Shown: piece by piece, positions 1 to 14,265 of the stretch
Position numbering within the stretch: the stretch's first letter is position 1
Layout: each line of letters opens with the position of its first letter
From: Luscinia megarhynchos
Taxonomy: Eukaryota > Chordata > Aves > Passeriformes > Turdidae
Reading direction: 5' to 3'
Assembly: GCA_034336665.1 (NCBI GenBank)
Contig: CM067592.1
Coordinates: 49,741,783-49,805,782 of the forward strand
Length of the DNA: 64,000 nt
Notes under the pieces: model-generated
Databases searched by the model: none
Told to the model about the DNA's origin: nothing
The model's input: only the letters and a program-made list of their open reading frames with translations
Position numbers and translations under genes: made by a program

Positions 1-3000
1 GATACTTTTTATACAGGCATAAAACTCAGAACACATGTCTTTAAATTAATGTGATTTAAGTTATTCCCAGCCCATCATGTAGGTGCTTCTGTGTTTCACC
101 AGAATACTGCTTCCACCTCTATACAGTTTTTAATACCAGCTGTGTATATTTCCAGATATGATTTGCTCTAGGGGAACACAGTGAGAATATAGCAAGTACT
201 TTTCTGCCATAACACCAAAAACTGGAGCTGACGTGTGACGTGGAGCCTGACAAGTCAGAGCAAGGCTCTCAATTAATCTGTGAAGTACTAACCAACAAAC
301 AGGTTGGAGTTAATGGCCACAAGCTGTGAAAAAAGGCATGTGGTACTAGTAGCCTCAATGAGGAATAGTTCTTGTACTTTACCTTCTGGAATATTTGTTT
401 GAGAAACAAACTGCATGCCACAAGAAGATGGCAATTTTGCATGGATACTTACTAGCATTTATAAGGGAACAGACTTTCTTCAAACTTTTTTGGGGCAAAA
501 GTTCCACCCTCCTTTTTTCTTTTTTTCTTTTTTTTCCAGAATGTTTCTTTTGACGTAGGTAAAATCCAGCAGATTTTGTTAATGGCCAGGAGCAGGAGCC
601 AGTTCTTAGATTGTTACAGTAAGTGCAGGTCTGGGTAAAATCAGTGCATCTGCCAATATCTACACAGATGGTAGATTTTTGCCATTTCTCTATGCTTTAC
701 ACTGCTTTAAACCTGCAATTTAGTGCCTATTTTTATTGGATTTTGTTTCAAATCTGTCAGGTCCAAATTATATCTATATGACATGGCTATAGACCATATA
801 TTAGATTAGACAATATATTTAGCTACATTATACTCACTTCTGTAACATCAGAGTTTCTCAACTCCCCACTAACCCCAAGGCCCATTCATTCTTCCCACTC
901 TTATCGACGAAAACATTTCCTATTCAATAAATTTCAGACTAGGGAGAAAAAATTCAACTTCTCAAACTACCTTCAGTTGTTAGTTCTACTAAAACATCTG
1001 CACTGGAAGTGATGAGTTGCTGTTCTGGCTTTGTTTTCCATGGTTACAAACTAAACCCTAGGGTTTTGGCCTGAAGATGTTTCCATTCCCATGCAGACTC
1101 CTGATTCTGTTTTCATCAAATCGCCAACAAATACAGTAAAAATCAATTTCCTGTTTGATGAAATTGATCTGTGCTGCTGCTTTCTCATTCCCTAGGTCTT
1201 GGATCACACTCCAATCAATGCAATCACTCCAAACAATGCAATCAGCATTGTTTCAGGTTGAGAAATTTGGGCTATCTGCAGCAGATTTTAGGCTGATAGA
1301 AGAAAACATGGCTGCTTGTAAGACAGCCATCCAAATATTCTGGCTCCTGAGTACTTGGTGGGTATAATCAGGTTATAATAGAATATCTATTATCTATGTG
1401 CAACCCACATGCTGTAATTCCTCTTCAAGTTGAGTGGACTTTTGAACCCTTTTCATCACGGTGCTTTTTCCACCATATGCTTCTCACTGTGCATGGTCTT
1501 CAGTTGAGGGGTACCAGAATCTGAAGTGCTTCTGGACCCCTGTGGGTCTGAAGAAGCAGAAAATGTGGGAGGGAGCAAGAGCACAACTGCAGAGGGCAGA
1601 GAGGGCTCTTCCCTGAAGTAATTGTGAAATGATCTGAGGAAACTGCCGGATAATTTTCCACAGAGAGCACAGAGAAGTCAGCTGGACAGGACTGAGCCAG
1701 AGACAGCAGAAAAACAACCTTAGCCTTTCTGACTACAATGTTTATGCTCTTGTGGTAGTAGTAGACAAGTGAACAGACAGTAGTGGAAGAAGCCTCTATA
1801 TTGCCTTTAGGGTACACATCCCTTGAAAGCCTTTGCTAAAGTCAAAATCTGTAAAAAAGTGACATTTAGAAGTGGGTTATGACCTGATGAGCTTTGTGCA
1901 CTTTTGCTTCTATGTTTTCTTCTCCCTCTTAGCAAAACCACGGCAAGTAACAGGTAACCTCTGAACATTTGCAATTGCTGCAAATTGCATTTTATACACA
2001 ATATTATCATATTAGGAGAGAAGTAGATAATTTTGTTTAAAATATTGAAAGCACTTTTTCGTACAGGGAAAGCACTTTGCAATATACACTGACTTGACTA
2101 GAATGAATTTCACAGCAGAAGTCAAGAGAAGAATTTTAAAAAGAGAGAAAATATTCCAACACATCATCTCAATTTGAAACTGATTCGGAGATCTAAGAGT
2201 CAAGTTTGTTTGACATGTGACAAATATAGTGTGCACAATCCATAAAAATCCAAATGCAGAGACACAGGGAATGGCTGATTTTGTCACAATAAGAGTTCTA
2301 TGCTCAAGTCCAGTTAAAGGAACCAACTTTGACAAGACTTCCGGGGCAATATATGATGCTGGAAACCCTGATACTTATTCACAACCTCACAGGCACTAAG
2401 ACTAGAACTTGCAAGTCAATTGTAGTAGAAATTACTTTTTAGGAATGATTTAAGTAGTTAAATGTGAATCTTTGGAGCCCCAGAGAGCCACCAGGAACAA
2501 AGTAGGTAATTATAACAAATTTTAAGTCTTTCTCTCCTCACTTCAAAAATTAACACTTTGCTGTATACTGTTATCTCATTTTGTTCTTGATGTACAGTTT
2601 CAAGAATTTAAATATTTTCTTGTCTAAGACAAACGCTACTAAAAATCTCACAGAATGGTAAATTGTCTGCTTTTAATTTGTGAGATGGCACAAGTTCAGG
2701 AATAATATGTCCATGAAAACATCCTGGCTATGTGTTTCTGAAAAACTAGTGAAAGTAAGATGATGCTATATGATCCACAGAGATAACCAAAGAATGTTGC
2801 AGTAGAAACCCTTTAATGAAGGATTTCTGGAGACAATTATTCCAACAAGTTCCTGCTATGATGCCAGGCCCAATCCTAAAATAGATTCTCAAACGTACAC
2901 GACCAGTTAAAGTCTTATCAAAGACCCTTGTCAAATGGTTTGAGCCTCAACTGTTTAAAAATCAGTGACAACTGGCTGATGAACATTTTAAGCAGTTAAA

Positions 3001-6000
3001 CAAGGCATGTTCAGGCAAACTTTTAAACTACCACTTCTACCAGGACTGTACTACTGAAAAAGGATGTTTTCAAACCATTCACAATCTCAGTGAAGCCAAG
3101 ACAGCCTGCTTTTCATCCTGTCTAGAGCCTTAGGGCAGAGCCCAGCTTTAACAGTAAAAGCTTTACAGTCATTTAACTAAAGCCAAAACCTACCTGGCAC
3201 TGTACTCATACTTGTGTTAACCTTTTTTATTAGAATGATTGACTGCAATGTTTACCTTGTGGCCAAAGGACATGTGGAGACAGGCTGAATAGAGAGCCTA
3301 AGTCTGACTGACACAGAAAGAGAAAGACTATTTCTGTGTCATGTCTATTTCTAAACAGGGTATGGTTTTCTGCATCACTCCAAATTGCTGAATTTTTTTT
3401 CTTCTCAAATTGCACATATGTTCTGGAGTCTTTATTTTCCTAACATTCTGAGGTGACCAAGACATGTCACTTTGAGGATAAGGAAAAAAGAGTAAGCTGT
3501 ACATGACTTTCTAACAATCCAATGAATTTATTGCAGAAACAGTTCTACACTTAACAGGAAAGAGTCTGGTTTAACATAGAAACTTATTTTATAAAGTCTC
3601 AGATAACTTCTAGATGGAAAGGATGGAAGTTTTTCAATATTATGTACAGATGTAAAATTACGCCTCTCCTTTTCTGGTCTGCATATGTCAAAATTGAATC
3701 TGGATTTTCACCTTTACCCTACAATTTCATTTGTTAAAGAAATTCCTCAGGGATGGTGCAGAAATGCAGAGAAAACTTTTTTGTTGGCAGATTTTTTTTT
3801 ACTTTCTGGGTTTTTTTTTTTCCTCCACAGTCCAGTTTAAAATTCAGGGGAGACAAGCTACGTGGTACAGAGTTGGAAAAAAAAATAGAAACATTATTGC
3901 CCATATTAGCTATCATGTTACTTACAATTTTTACTTTTGTGACAGGACACTTATATACTTGATACACAAGGCAAAGAGTCACTAAGACTTGATTCAGATC
4001 TCATTGATACTAGTGGAGATACTCTTATCCACTTCAATAGGCTCATCAAAACTACGGATATAATGAAAATTCATCAGCAGCTTCATGTGCCGTTTATTTA
4101 TGTGGAAAATTTGTACCAAACTGACCAAGAAAAGCTCCTTTTTAAATAATTTTGCAGGCAAAGCCCCTGTGGTTAGATGCGGTTAAAACTCATGCTTCTT
4201 CTTTTCTTTTTTTTTTTTTTTTCAAGGGAGAGTCTGACTAAAGCTTGTTAAAGAGTTTTTCTGATGGACTAAATCTGGTTTTAAATTCTCTGTCAGAAAT
4301 TCCCCATCTTCATAGACCAGGTTGTACGAGTGAGAAACGAACTACTTTGTGTCAGAAGTCACTCAAAATAACAGCAAAATTATGGTAAAATCATGCAGCA
4401 ACCTTCATCTCTATTAAAAAAAACCAAGACCCAACCAAAAGCCTCTCCTGATATGAAAAATACGCTGGCAATATACTTCTAATTTTTCAAACCAAAGGAA
4501 TATACTGTGTGCTACATTTCAAAAACATCCTGCAGCATCCACTTAAGTTTTCCCCTCAGCCTTGATTTACTTTCTACAGCAACAGGTAGGAGAACATCTA
4601 CCTAATTTCCAGAAGCAAAGCAGGCAATACTGGGCTTCAGGGGACTACATAGAAAACCTAGATTAGCATGTCTGCATGCTTCCAGATGTATTTATTTTGC
4701 ACACAAAACACTTGTAAAGCCATTTTCTCCAGTCTTCACAAAAACCCCCAATACTTATTAATGTTTTCCCATTATTGTTTAAATACTTAAAAAATAAGAC
4801 TTTTAAAAATATAATTAACCTACCAAGATTCCATAGCTGTGTCTATAGCATTGGTTTTTTATATCCACCTTTTTCATCCACTTATCTTCCAGTACTCTCC
4901 ATGGAAAACCACTGGAAAACTGATTTACATTTCTCCTGTACTCATCCATCATGACATTATTCTACCCTCACTAGAAAAGCACATTTACATTTCTTTTGTA
5001 TTTAACCATCATGACATTTCCTGAAACTCTCACCCATGAAGAGTCACAAGATTTATAAGAAACAGAAAAAAATACACAGAATAGCAGCAAGGAATATTTT
5101 TGCCCATGTTAATTAGGCATCAATTCAGCATTACTTAGTTACAGGCATTTTGCATCCTTCCTCTTGGTTTAGCTCCCTCCTCCTTACGTGACAGCCAGTC
5201 ATTTTGACACAGCACACTCACAATAGAACCTCTGTGCACTACCACAGATTGAAAGTCACTCTGTAACAAAAGAAGACTAAATTACAAATAATAAAGTACA
5301 CAAACGTATCTCATCCCTGCAGAGGGTTACAGAAGTGGGATCATGATTAAAGAGGTGTTCAGTAAAAGGGGAGAATCACTAGTTGACAGATGTTGTACCC
5401 AGAGAAAGGTATCTTTAGTCAGGCCTTTCTGTCTCTACAGTAGGTCAGTCTAACTCCTAAGTCTTTCCAAACTGTTCAGGTTTTGAAAGCATTTCATTAT
5501 TGCTTCATTAAGCACATACATACATTCCAAATTCCTTGCACAGCTGTAATCCAAGTTATTTGAAATCAACTGATGTAGAATTTTTGTTTGCTTTCTTGGT
5601 TTGGTATATCAAGATCTGTAGGGTTATGTGACACAAAATATCACACTAGCAGCCATTTGACACTTTCCTCAAAGAAATGCCCGGTTTTTAATTTGTCAGT
5701 TTTCAATGGTTGCAGGTCTTACAAGGAGCCTCCTTAGGGACAGCTGAGTAAGAAATGAAGAGTACTTTTCTGATTTAGAAATTAAAATCAAAGGAGGAGA
5801 GAGGACTCAAAACAAACTTCCACTTAGTTTTAAGATGGAGAATCAATAAATGAAAGCATAAAATAGCAGTGCTTTGTGTGACAGCAAGAAGCCAAATGCT
5901 ATAGGTTTGAAAATCTGCAGTTCCATGAACTAATTCAAACCTTCAGATTCAACAGGGAAATTTAGCCTGAGATCTTACTATGCTTGAAGACTAGACTCTT

Positions 6001-9000
6001 TTTCACACTCCCTTTCTTGCTTTCTTTTCCCTCCCTGTCTGTCAGAATCTCAGAACACTGTTGTGGTTCTCCTCCAGAACCATAGTGTACAGCTGAAGTG
6101 TACAGCATATATGTGTTGCTAAGCCTTGGAAGCCTTGAGACTTGGAGGAATCTCGAAAACTTAGTGAAAATTTCCAAGTACCATCTGCCAAGTTCCAAGA
6201 TGGCTGGCAAAGCTTCATTTAGTCAGTAACTCCTCCAGCGTAGCTGAAGAAATACCTCCCATAGAGAAATATCAAGAAACGTGATTCAGCTTCTGAGGAG
6301 TGGAAGCTCCTACCAAAAGGAAGGGAGGAAGGAGAGAGCATGGCAGGAGAAATATTTACTTTCCTTTGACTAGATGACTGGACTTGCCACTGAAATTAAT
6401 GTTCTTCCTGTGTGACTAAGGAAAGAACTACTAGTAGTATATTAAACTAAAAAGTTTTTTTCTAATTAGAAAGATATCCAAGTTATGAACATCAGATTCT
6501 GTTTTGCATTCCCAACAGGAACAATCCCGAAAATCCCATGGAAAAAATGCTCGGATGAAAATCAGGTCCATGGTTCAAGAAACCACAAAATGCAAGTCTT
6601 CCCTGCCTTGCTGGACCTACATAACCTCAGTTTTAAGTCTTTTCAGTAATGTGTTCTGGATTAATATTTGTGGAAAAAAGAAAAAAAAAAGGGAAGTTTT
6701 CACATGTTTCATTGGAAAGGCTCTTTAGAAATCTAATCCATGCGGTGCTTTGAAGCAAGACTGTTGCCCTAGTAGCTATGCATATGATTACTGATATGCT
6801 GCATATTCCTTAATAAAAGCCTAGGAAAGCTATTAAATATTCACACAGATGGTGGAATTCAATAACTATATCCAAGCAGTGAGCTAAATATAAACAAAAG
6901 AATGATAACTAGCCTAGACTAGAAGAAATTAAGTTATTTTTTCTGCCCTGTGAGCTGCACATCATCTTTATGGATACCTTGTGCTGCAAAAACTGGGGTC
7001 TACATGTTAGACAAAAGAAACCAGTGGTTGCAAGACAACAGTTTCCTAACCTACCCAAGAACTGGTTGTGCTTAGGAGTAACTGATGAGGTGAACTTGAT
7101 GGGTATTATCTTTAGTTGCATCATCTTGAACCTAGAAGTCATCCAACCCATGAGATCACTTAAAACAGAACTTTCCAAGGAGAGTCTTACAGAAAAAAAG
7201 ATTGTGAAAATGTCATATCAAAGACATACATTCTAATATTGTAAGAGAGAGGATACAAATGGAGATCTGGATATTTTTTTACTCTCCTATGAAAGGTATA
7301 GTTGAATTAAACAACTCACCTTTTATTGATGAAACGGAAGAAAGAGTCCTAATGAAAAATCACAAGATTTATTTTTGCTACCTTCTGTATTTTTCTTTGG
7401 TTGTAGCTAGTTTGAACCTCAAAATTTGTGATCAAGGAAAAGAAGGACAAGAAAAAGTGAAGTTGTGGAAGTGGAGGTGTTTATGTACTCTGCAACACTT
7501 GGGAACTGGTTACAATCCTGCCTCCGTTTTTCCTTTGACTCCCTTCCTTTGCCACAATCATCACAGATATCTCTGGCCAGAAGTTCATAGTGCAGGCCAA
7601 GAAGTTTTGTTTGGTTTACTTTTTAAAGCAGAGAACAGTCTGTCTGTTCTTCCTTTAGAGGCACATCACCAACAATACCACAAAGAGCGGGAGTGGGACA
7701 CTGAATTTCTGCTTTTCAGCACAAAGCACATGGCTCCTATTTTATTTTGCAGAAGACTTCTAGAGTGTTTTCTGGTAATTATGAAAGTAAAAAACTGTAG
7801 GGATTTTTGTGTGTCATTCTGATGCCTCACATTTAAAGCCATAAGGAAGAGTAAAGTGGTATAATGAAAAGCAGAACATACAGAAAATAATCACAGAAAA
7901 TAAACACAATAGCAAAAATAATAGATACTATACGGAAAAGCAATTTCCCTCTTAATTCAAATTCTTTTAAAAAAGCCTTACTCTATTAAGAAAACATGGG
8001 CTAGTGGAGTATCTTCAGGTTTTGCTAAAACCCCCCTAAAAATATTCCAATTAAATTTTGTAACTGTAAACTTGCCACAAATCTTCCCGCACATTATAGA
8101 GTGAGGAAAAGTGAAGATGCATTCTTAAGATTCCTTATGCTTTACAAATCCACAGCTATGCTCAGATGTGAAATATTAAAAAAAAGGTTGGAATCCATTT
8201 CAGAATAAAAGGTTAGGCTATTTTTCTTTTAAAGAACACATATTAACTTTTTTTTTTTTTGAGTTGAACAGAGCATACATAAAGAAAAGGTTTGAGTTAC
8301 TCAGGTCAAATTCTCCCTAAAACACATGTATGAAACTTCAATTGCCATCACATACACAGCAGATGGCTGCAATCATCAGCCTACTTGCAGGGTATCTAAT
8401 ATGAGACCCTTCTACAAATTTATTTCAGAAGGGCCTATCAAGGAAGCAGAAATGAAACTTTTGTCTGCAGCTGCAAAGTACCCATTTTAAAAGATCTGAC
8501 TTTTACCATTTCTGGTGGCACTTGAAAGTATGCTTACCCTGTCAAAAGACCCTTTAATGAAGAAAGGGCAACACTAAAATAATAGTCCTTCTCTCTTAAG
8601 GAATAGTTCAAAACAATATTTAATAACACAAACTACTGATAAAGGCAGAAATTCTGTGCATATGTTGCTCAGTATCTTACTGTGGCAGTCATGGTAAAGG
8701 AAAATTACTTTATGACAAAAGAAAAAATACGATAAAATGTGGTTTTGTCTTAAATAAATCAGTATTAGAATTGAAAATAATCAAAATGGAATAACACATC
8801 TGCTTGAGTTAATCGAGCACACAAGGGAGCTGCAACCACTTACATAAAATATGATTCTGATCCAATGTGCCAGTGCTGATATTGACTCCTAACTGCATTC
8901 CTCTACTCATGTTGCACTCAAAACTCAATGAATTCCTGCCTACATACTGAAAGAAGGAAAGGTGCTCCAGAGGCACGAGGTGAATTACAACGTGATAATT

Positions 9001-9664
9001 GGAAGGGAGTGTAATACAACTTTACAGAACAACTTCTGTAAAGAAGTGTGAACAGTTGTTATTTTAACCACACCTTGAATGCATACAAGTAAAAGGGCTT
9101 GTCCAAAAGGCAGTAACAAAACCAGTATGAGCAAAATGTCACAATTACTTGTCTCTGTTTAATGACTCACGTTTTCTTCCTCTACAGTAATTGGAAGTCA
9201 TCATGGGACAATTAAAGCACATTATGTAAATTTATTCTGCAAGGATCCACATATATAGCTCCTCTCCCAGCCATGAAAGTTCAAAAAGTGATCAGCAAAA
9301 CTCATGAGGGAAAAATGTATTATGAGTGCTTTAGAGGAAATGGTATTACCTCAGACTTGGTATACTCATAGTCACAAATTTACAGCGTGCTGTGCTTTAG
9401 GAAAGCTTTATTTTGTCAGAACATTTGCCCTATTCTTACCTTTTTGCTATGCATCTTGTTGAGCTGTTGCTGAGGACAAGGTATGAAGTGAGTTTGATGC
9501 CAGAGCTATACTATGACTTCAGCCAGAGAGCCTTCCAGCAGCCTTGCATGCATTCTGATCCAGGTTCATAGCCATAATCCCAAACAGATCTTTTAGCTCC
9601 CAGACAGATTAGCCACTCGTTCAGAGCATACAGAGAAACCCAAACACTGAGACATGAGACTCAC
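1..9664 (-). other. SVEP1: SVEP1 intron 3 (5' part, runs off the window)
   Basis: AT-rich noncoding sequence downstream of exon 3 on the gene's strand, more than 9.6 kb long. It holds several pyrimidine-rich tracts (about 508-538, 4200-4225 and 8251-8263) and an approximate 60-bp tandem duplication near 4.91-5.02 kb. The longest open frame (7259-7822, plus strand, 187 codons) has no recognisable domain and is probably chance. No exon, RNA gene or well-preserved transposon was recognised. Confidence 0.85.
4910..5020. repeat. Imperfect tandem duplication, about 60-bp unit, two copies
   Basis: The segments starting near 4911 and 4970 share an actggaaaa/actagaaaa start, then tttacatttct at 4924 and 4984, then ccatcatgacatt. 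The copies differ by scattered substitutions and a one-base indel, so the duplication is old. It lies in SVEP1 intron 3 and has no evident function. Confidence 0.7.
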
Positions 9665-9841
9665 CTGTACACTCATGCTGTAGCCCTTTCCCGTAGTATC
9701 CTTTTTCACAGATACACTCAAACTGGCCAGTGTGAGTGCCACATTTACAGCTGGCCATGATGTCACAGCAGTTTTCGTTTGCCTCGCAGAGATATGAGCA
9801 GTGAGATATGTCTTCTTGGATGTAGCTGCCAGAGGGCAGGT
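9665..9841 (-). CDS. SVEP1: SVEP1 exon 3: cysteine-rich EGF-like segment after vWA
   Basis: This 177-bp exon is phase 1 at both ends and encodes about 59 residues. With the split codon it reads [20 protein letters not shown], followed by a segment with nine cysteines in total, including a CC pair, [20 protein letters not shown] and a final HECT. This matches the region of SVEP1 that follows the vWA domain and precedes the ephrin-receptor-like and sushi repeats. The acceptor is atttcag|ACCTG and the donor GTACAG|gtgagt. The symmetric phase is usual for modular extracellular proteins built by exon shuffling. The next SVEP1 exon should begin with a CPSGTY-like sequence, but none was recognised between here and the left edge. 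Confidence 0.96.
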
Positions 9842-10983
9842 CTGAAATAGTATGGATTTATTAACAAAGAATTCAAAACAACACAACAAAAGTAGTCCCA
9901 AAGCCTCACATTATACCATTAGTAAAGCATTTGTTAAAAACCCTAGGCTCCAGCTCTAAGTAGCAGAGTATGAAGCAGAGCCTTGCTATGCTCAGCATGC
10001 AAAAGATTGATGTCTCTATTCTGGAAAAGGGCTCACTGAAATTTACCCAGATTTTCTCTTCATTTGAGTCTAACACTGCCAGAATGCAGTCTCACTCCCA
10101 ACAGAAGCTGTTGAGACAGCTTTTCCCAGCTTTGGTGGATACCATATCTGGCATCAGATGAACATTTGGTCATGGCATGTAAAACCATTTGGTCATATTA
10201 TAAAATAAAAATTCACATATACTAATCCAACCTCACCTGAACAAACTGGCTGGCAACAAAGCACCAGAAAACCTTACTTTACACTGTTATTCTAAAGTAG
10301 CATGTTTTCAAAAATTATAGCAGATATATTAAAATGTCAGGTCTGATGCCTGTTCTAAGCCTCAATCAAGCAGCATTGTCAAACAAATGTTTAATCATGT
10401 GTTCTCACTTGCTTATCTAAACCTACCTTATTTTTCAGAAAGAACTTTTATTTTAGGAAAGAGTAGATTAAGAGAGGAATCACAGTCCAAACTTTCTTTC
10501 CACCTCCTCCTCTTTCCTGTTTTACTGCGTTTATAAGGTCATAAACACAAATTGTGTTGACTCTTATACAGAGGGATCTAGATTGGCTCTGAACAGGCTG
10601 TTGCTGCTGCATGAGACACCCTAAAGGTAGTCTAGTTCTAAGGTGTACACTAGGTGCCTCTGAGCACAAGGTTCATCTGTTCGAGCACAAGACACATTGG
10701 GCCAAGAGCACAATGTGTTCTTGATAGACAAAATGAAAAGCTGAATGGATATAAATATGTATGCACATCACTGAGGAGAATTTTGCTCACACCTTGTTGG
10801 TGATGAGTTGACCCAAATGAAGTTTATCCTTTTAACTGAGAGAAAAACACTTCTGCTAGAAAGTATGAGAAAAATAAAAAGGGAATCAACACTACATGAA
10901 GTGTAAATGCAAGACAGCACTGGAGATCTTCCTATTCAGACCTCTCTGCTGCCTGTAGATTTCTGAGGTTAGGACATTGATAC
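9842..10983 (-). other. SVEP1: SVEP1 intron 2
   Basis: Short intron of 1142 bp between exons 3 and 2, with a GT donor at 10982-10983 and an AG acceptor at 9842-9843. It is AT-rich, with no repeats or RNA genes that could be recognised. Confidence 0.93.
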
Positions 10984-11239
10984 CTTCATGAAGAGCTCTG
11001 CGTGCCAGAGCTTCAAACTCAGTAAAACTATGAAGAAGATAACAGTGATCTTCTTTTGGGTGGGATGCCATATCATTCAGCTCTCGGATATTCCCCTGCC
11101 ATATCCCAAAGGTGAAGATCTCCACTCCAAGGTCACGCAAGGATGCTGCAATGGGTCTCGGGTCTCCCCCATTGGAATAGCCGTCAGTAATGAGAAATAT
11201 CACTTTTGTAGCATTTCCACGGGCGTGCCGTAATATTTG
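10984..11239 (-). CDS. SVEP1: SVEP1 exon 2: C-terminal half of vWA domain
   Basis: This 256-bp exon encodes 85 residues plus one base. It begins [20 protein letters not shown], with D192 of the TDG motif being the third metal-site position of the vWA fold. It continues with [34 protein letters not shown] and [21 protein letters not shown]. From family knowledge these blocks are almost unchanged between mammals and birds, which makes the assignment firm. The acceptor reads tcttccag|CAAATA and the donor CATGAAG|gtatca. Entry is phase 0, matching exon 1, and exit is phase 1, matching exon 3. The exon completes the vWA domain begun in exon 1 and presumably contributes a ligand-binding surface at the protein's N-terminus. 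No frameshift or missing key residue is seen. Confidence 0.97.
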
Positions 11240-14199
11240 CTGGAAGACAAAATGAAATTGCACACTTCAGCAGAGGGTTAACAGTGGTTGATTGGTACAC
11301 TACTTCCTCCGACTCCTTTTATTTGAATTATACAGATAATAAGGCCCTTGCAAGATCACCCACTATAACAAAGGTCAAATATCTTCACCTACATCCTGTG
11401 GTTGAACAAGTCCAATCACTGAGTGACACCTTAGGTGGTCACAGTTTATACAACCACAGAATTATGACATGATAAGAAATGAGACACTTTTTCTGCTGAT
11501 TGATTAAGTCACCCATGCATCAGATTCAGCAATGATTCTGATCACAGCTTAAGTGACTTCAGTCAGACTGAAGTTTAAAGAGGTACTACAAACATTGAAA
11601 ATCTAGTGCAAGACCCAAAACACAGTCTAACGTATTTTAATGCACTATTTTGTTTTGATCCACTAAACTGTAAACCCTACTGCTGATTTATTGCAAGCCT
11701 TCTCCTAACAAGTATTTGGACTGCTGGTTATTTTAAACTCAGCAATACAATTCCCAATTTGTCCCTGTTGAACGATGCTTTCCACCCTTACAACAGTTTG
11801 GTAAGGTCACTTTGGATTGTCCACTGTGGCCTCAAAAGTGCCTGTAGTGCCTTTTACACTGCTGCTTGCTTTTCCTATTACTGCACACAAAGCATGTGTG
11901 ACTCTGCAAAGTACTGCCCTAGTGAGAACATGCCTCACAGATTCCTCCATATTTTAGCCTCCAGTCTGACAATGCACTAGTGCTAACTACTCTCCGAGTA
12001 CTTTCAGTTTTTGGGCAAAAGGCAGAGCACCAGCAGAAATGTGATGTCATTGTGCCATGGCTTAGAAGCCACCCCGTGGAGCTACCATGCTGATGATTAG
12101 CCACTGTCTGTCAGAGTGTGAGTGAATAAGGGATGACTACCAACTTCCCAGTTGTGGCCAGGTGCTGTCCATAGCCCTGAAGCAGGGCTGAAGATATATT
12201 TTCTCCATCCTCTGGGAACTTATGTAGAAAGAATTAGATGCAGACTCCCAATTTGGTAGCAGACAAATTCTGACCATGTTTATTTCAACAATAGATTGCA
12301 CCATGCTACAATTAATGTAAAAGACCACTTAATAGACCTTTGAGTGATACTCCAAAAGACGTATCATTCTATGACAAGTAGGTAAATGTGATTAAGACAC
12401 TCTTAACGAGCACAAATTCCAAAACCAGAGATCAACCAAGCTAAGCTGTTTCATTACAAAATCTTTAGGTAAATCTTAGGAAGTTAAGTCGTCTTGCTTT
12501 CAGCTCATCCAAAAGCTTACTGGTCAGGCCAGCCTAAATAACCTGCAGAGTTTTTATACTCCTGCTCAGTAAGCCAGGCCACATTTTAGGACAAATGGAT
12601 TTTGATTTGTCAGTTCAATGATTTCAGGTAGATACTATGCAAAAACAAGCACACACACCATAAATCAAAGCACATACCATTGGCACTGTGGTCTGAAAGA
12701 CTGCCAAGCAATGTTTTGCTGTTGGGCTAGATTTTATTACTACTTGTTTGCAAAACCCAAAGGGAGTGAAACAAATTCTCTTGCAGACAAAAATACCCTT
12801 CACAAATCAAACTTATTGTTCCTCATATTGCTTAAGTTATAAGTGGAAAACCAGAATGAAGTGGGAAACTAGAATGAAAAGAACCAGGAAGAAAAAGACA
12901 AGACAAAGTGCAACATGAAGACAAACAGTAGGAAAAAGGCACAAATGCCTAATTTCAAAATGTATTCTGAAACTGATGCTCTAAGACAAGTGACTGCAGG
13001 CAGAGACAGTAGTGTTATTTATAATTAACATTTACAACTAATGTATTTAGCACTAATTATGCTATTTTAAAACAGAATATAAGCAACTTAAACTTCTATC
13101 CAGCTTCTTAAGTATTCAGGCTGATATTCTCTACTCAGGATGTTTGTCTAAAGCTATTTTAGTAAAAATGGCCCTTTTTTGGAAAAAAAAGGACAAGGAA
13201 AACATATGTTCCATCCCTACTTACTTGGTTTTGGCAACTGTAGCATCTCTGAGCTTTGAAAAAATAACTTTCAATCTGCAAATCACATAATAAAGGTGGA
13301 AAAATATGTCTCAAATCCATGTAAGTTGTGGAATGTGCATAACTGAGGAAGAAAACACAACTTACAGAGGGTTAAGAGACATAATGGAGATTGCCAGTGC
13401 TATTCTCTGAAGATCCCACCTACATGCAGATTGCTCTAGCAGAATATGATTTCAACTCATGATTGTGTCGTAACATGTGCAGAAGGGGGAACAAAGCTTA
13501 ATTTTGGAAGGATGGCAATTTCTGCAGTATTCTTCAGCCCTGTTTCCCTTGGTGCATAACAGAAACCTTCATACACTTTATATGACAGAGGTAGTGGACA
13601 GCATTACACATTGCCCTGGTTCTTCAGCAGTTAATGCTCATAATCAGCAGCAATCAAACTTCCATGTTTTCCCTAAACACAGAGACATGTCTGCATGGTC
13701 AGTGAACAAGTGAGCTTGAGCCCCAGTAGTCCAGACAGGGTGACAGATATCTCAGGACGATTTAATTTTGACTAGCAAATAAGCAGGGATTTTTGTTTTA
13801 CAAAATTTAGACTGCTACAAATGCCCTCTGATACTCCTGAAACACAAACCCTCCATGACTTTCCATGCCATCAAGAAAGTTCCTGGTCCCATGAAAAATT
13901 GCTTAGAAAGACCTTTCAAAAGATGTGGGTTTGAGTAAGTGGAAAACATCAGGAAAAGACCATCTTTGAGGACCAAATTATTCTTTCTGAGGCGAAAATA
14001 AGCCTTGGCTACCTGACCCTCAGATAAGGCAAGGCCCAACATCTTTTCTATCCTCTGCATCTCAAAGGTCAACAATCTCTTCAAGACAGCACTTATGTCA
14101 CACAGACATGAACTGAGCTAACAGGTAAGAGAGCATGAAGCTGTCTTCCTGCTACACAGAAGACTTGAATGCTCATGCACTAGGGAATCTGAGTAGAGA

Positions 14200-14265
14200 A
14201 ACAGACAGACAGACAGACAAGATTGCTACATATTGCCCCTAGAAATCAAAACAAAACAAAACAAA
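14200..14265. repeat. Short AGAC and AAAAC microsatellites
   Basis: About five AGAC units (14200-14219) are followed 28 bases later by about four AAAAC units (14247-14265). These are ordinary simple repeats inside SVEP1 intron 1. Confidence 0.85.

Noticed and set aside
7259..7822. 187-codon plus-strand ORF inside SVEP1 intron 3
   Set aside because: It starts with ATG but has no domain, no codon-use signal that can be seen, no exon context, and a composition typical of translated AT-rich intron.
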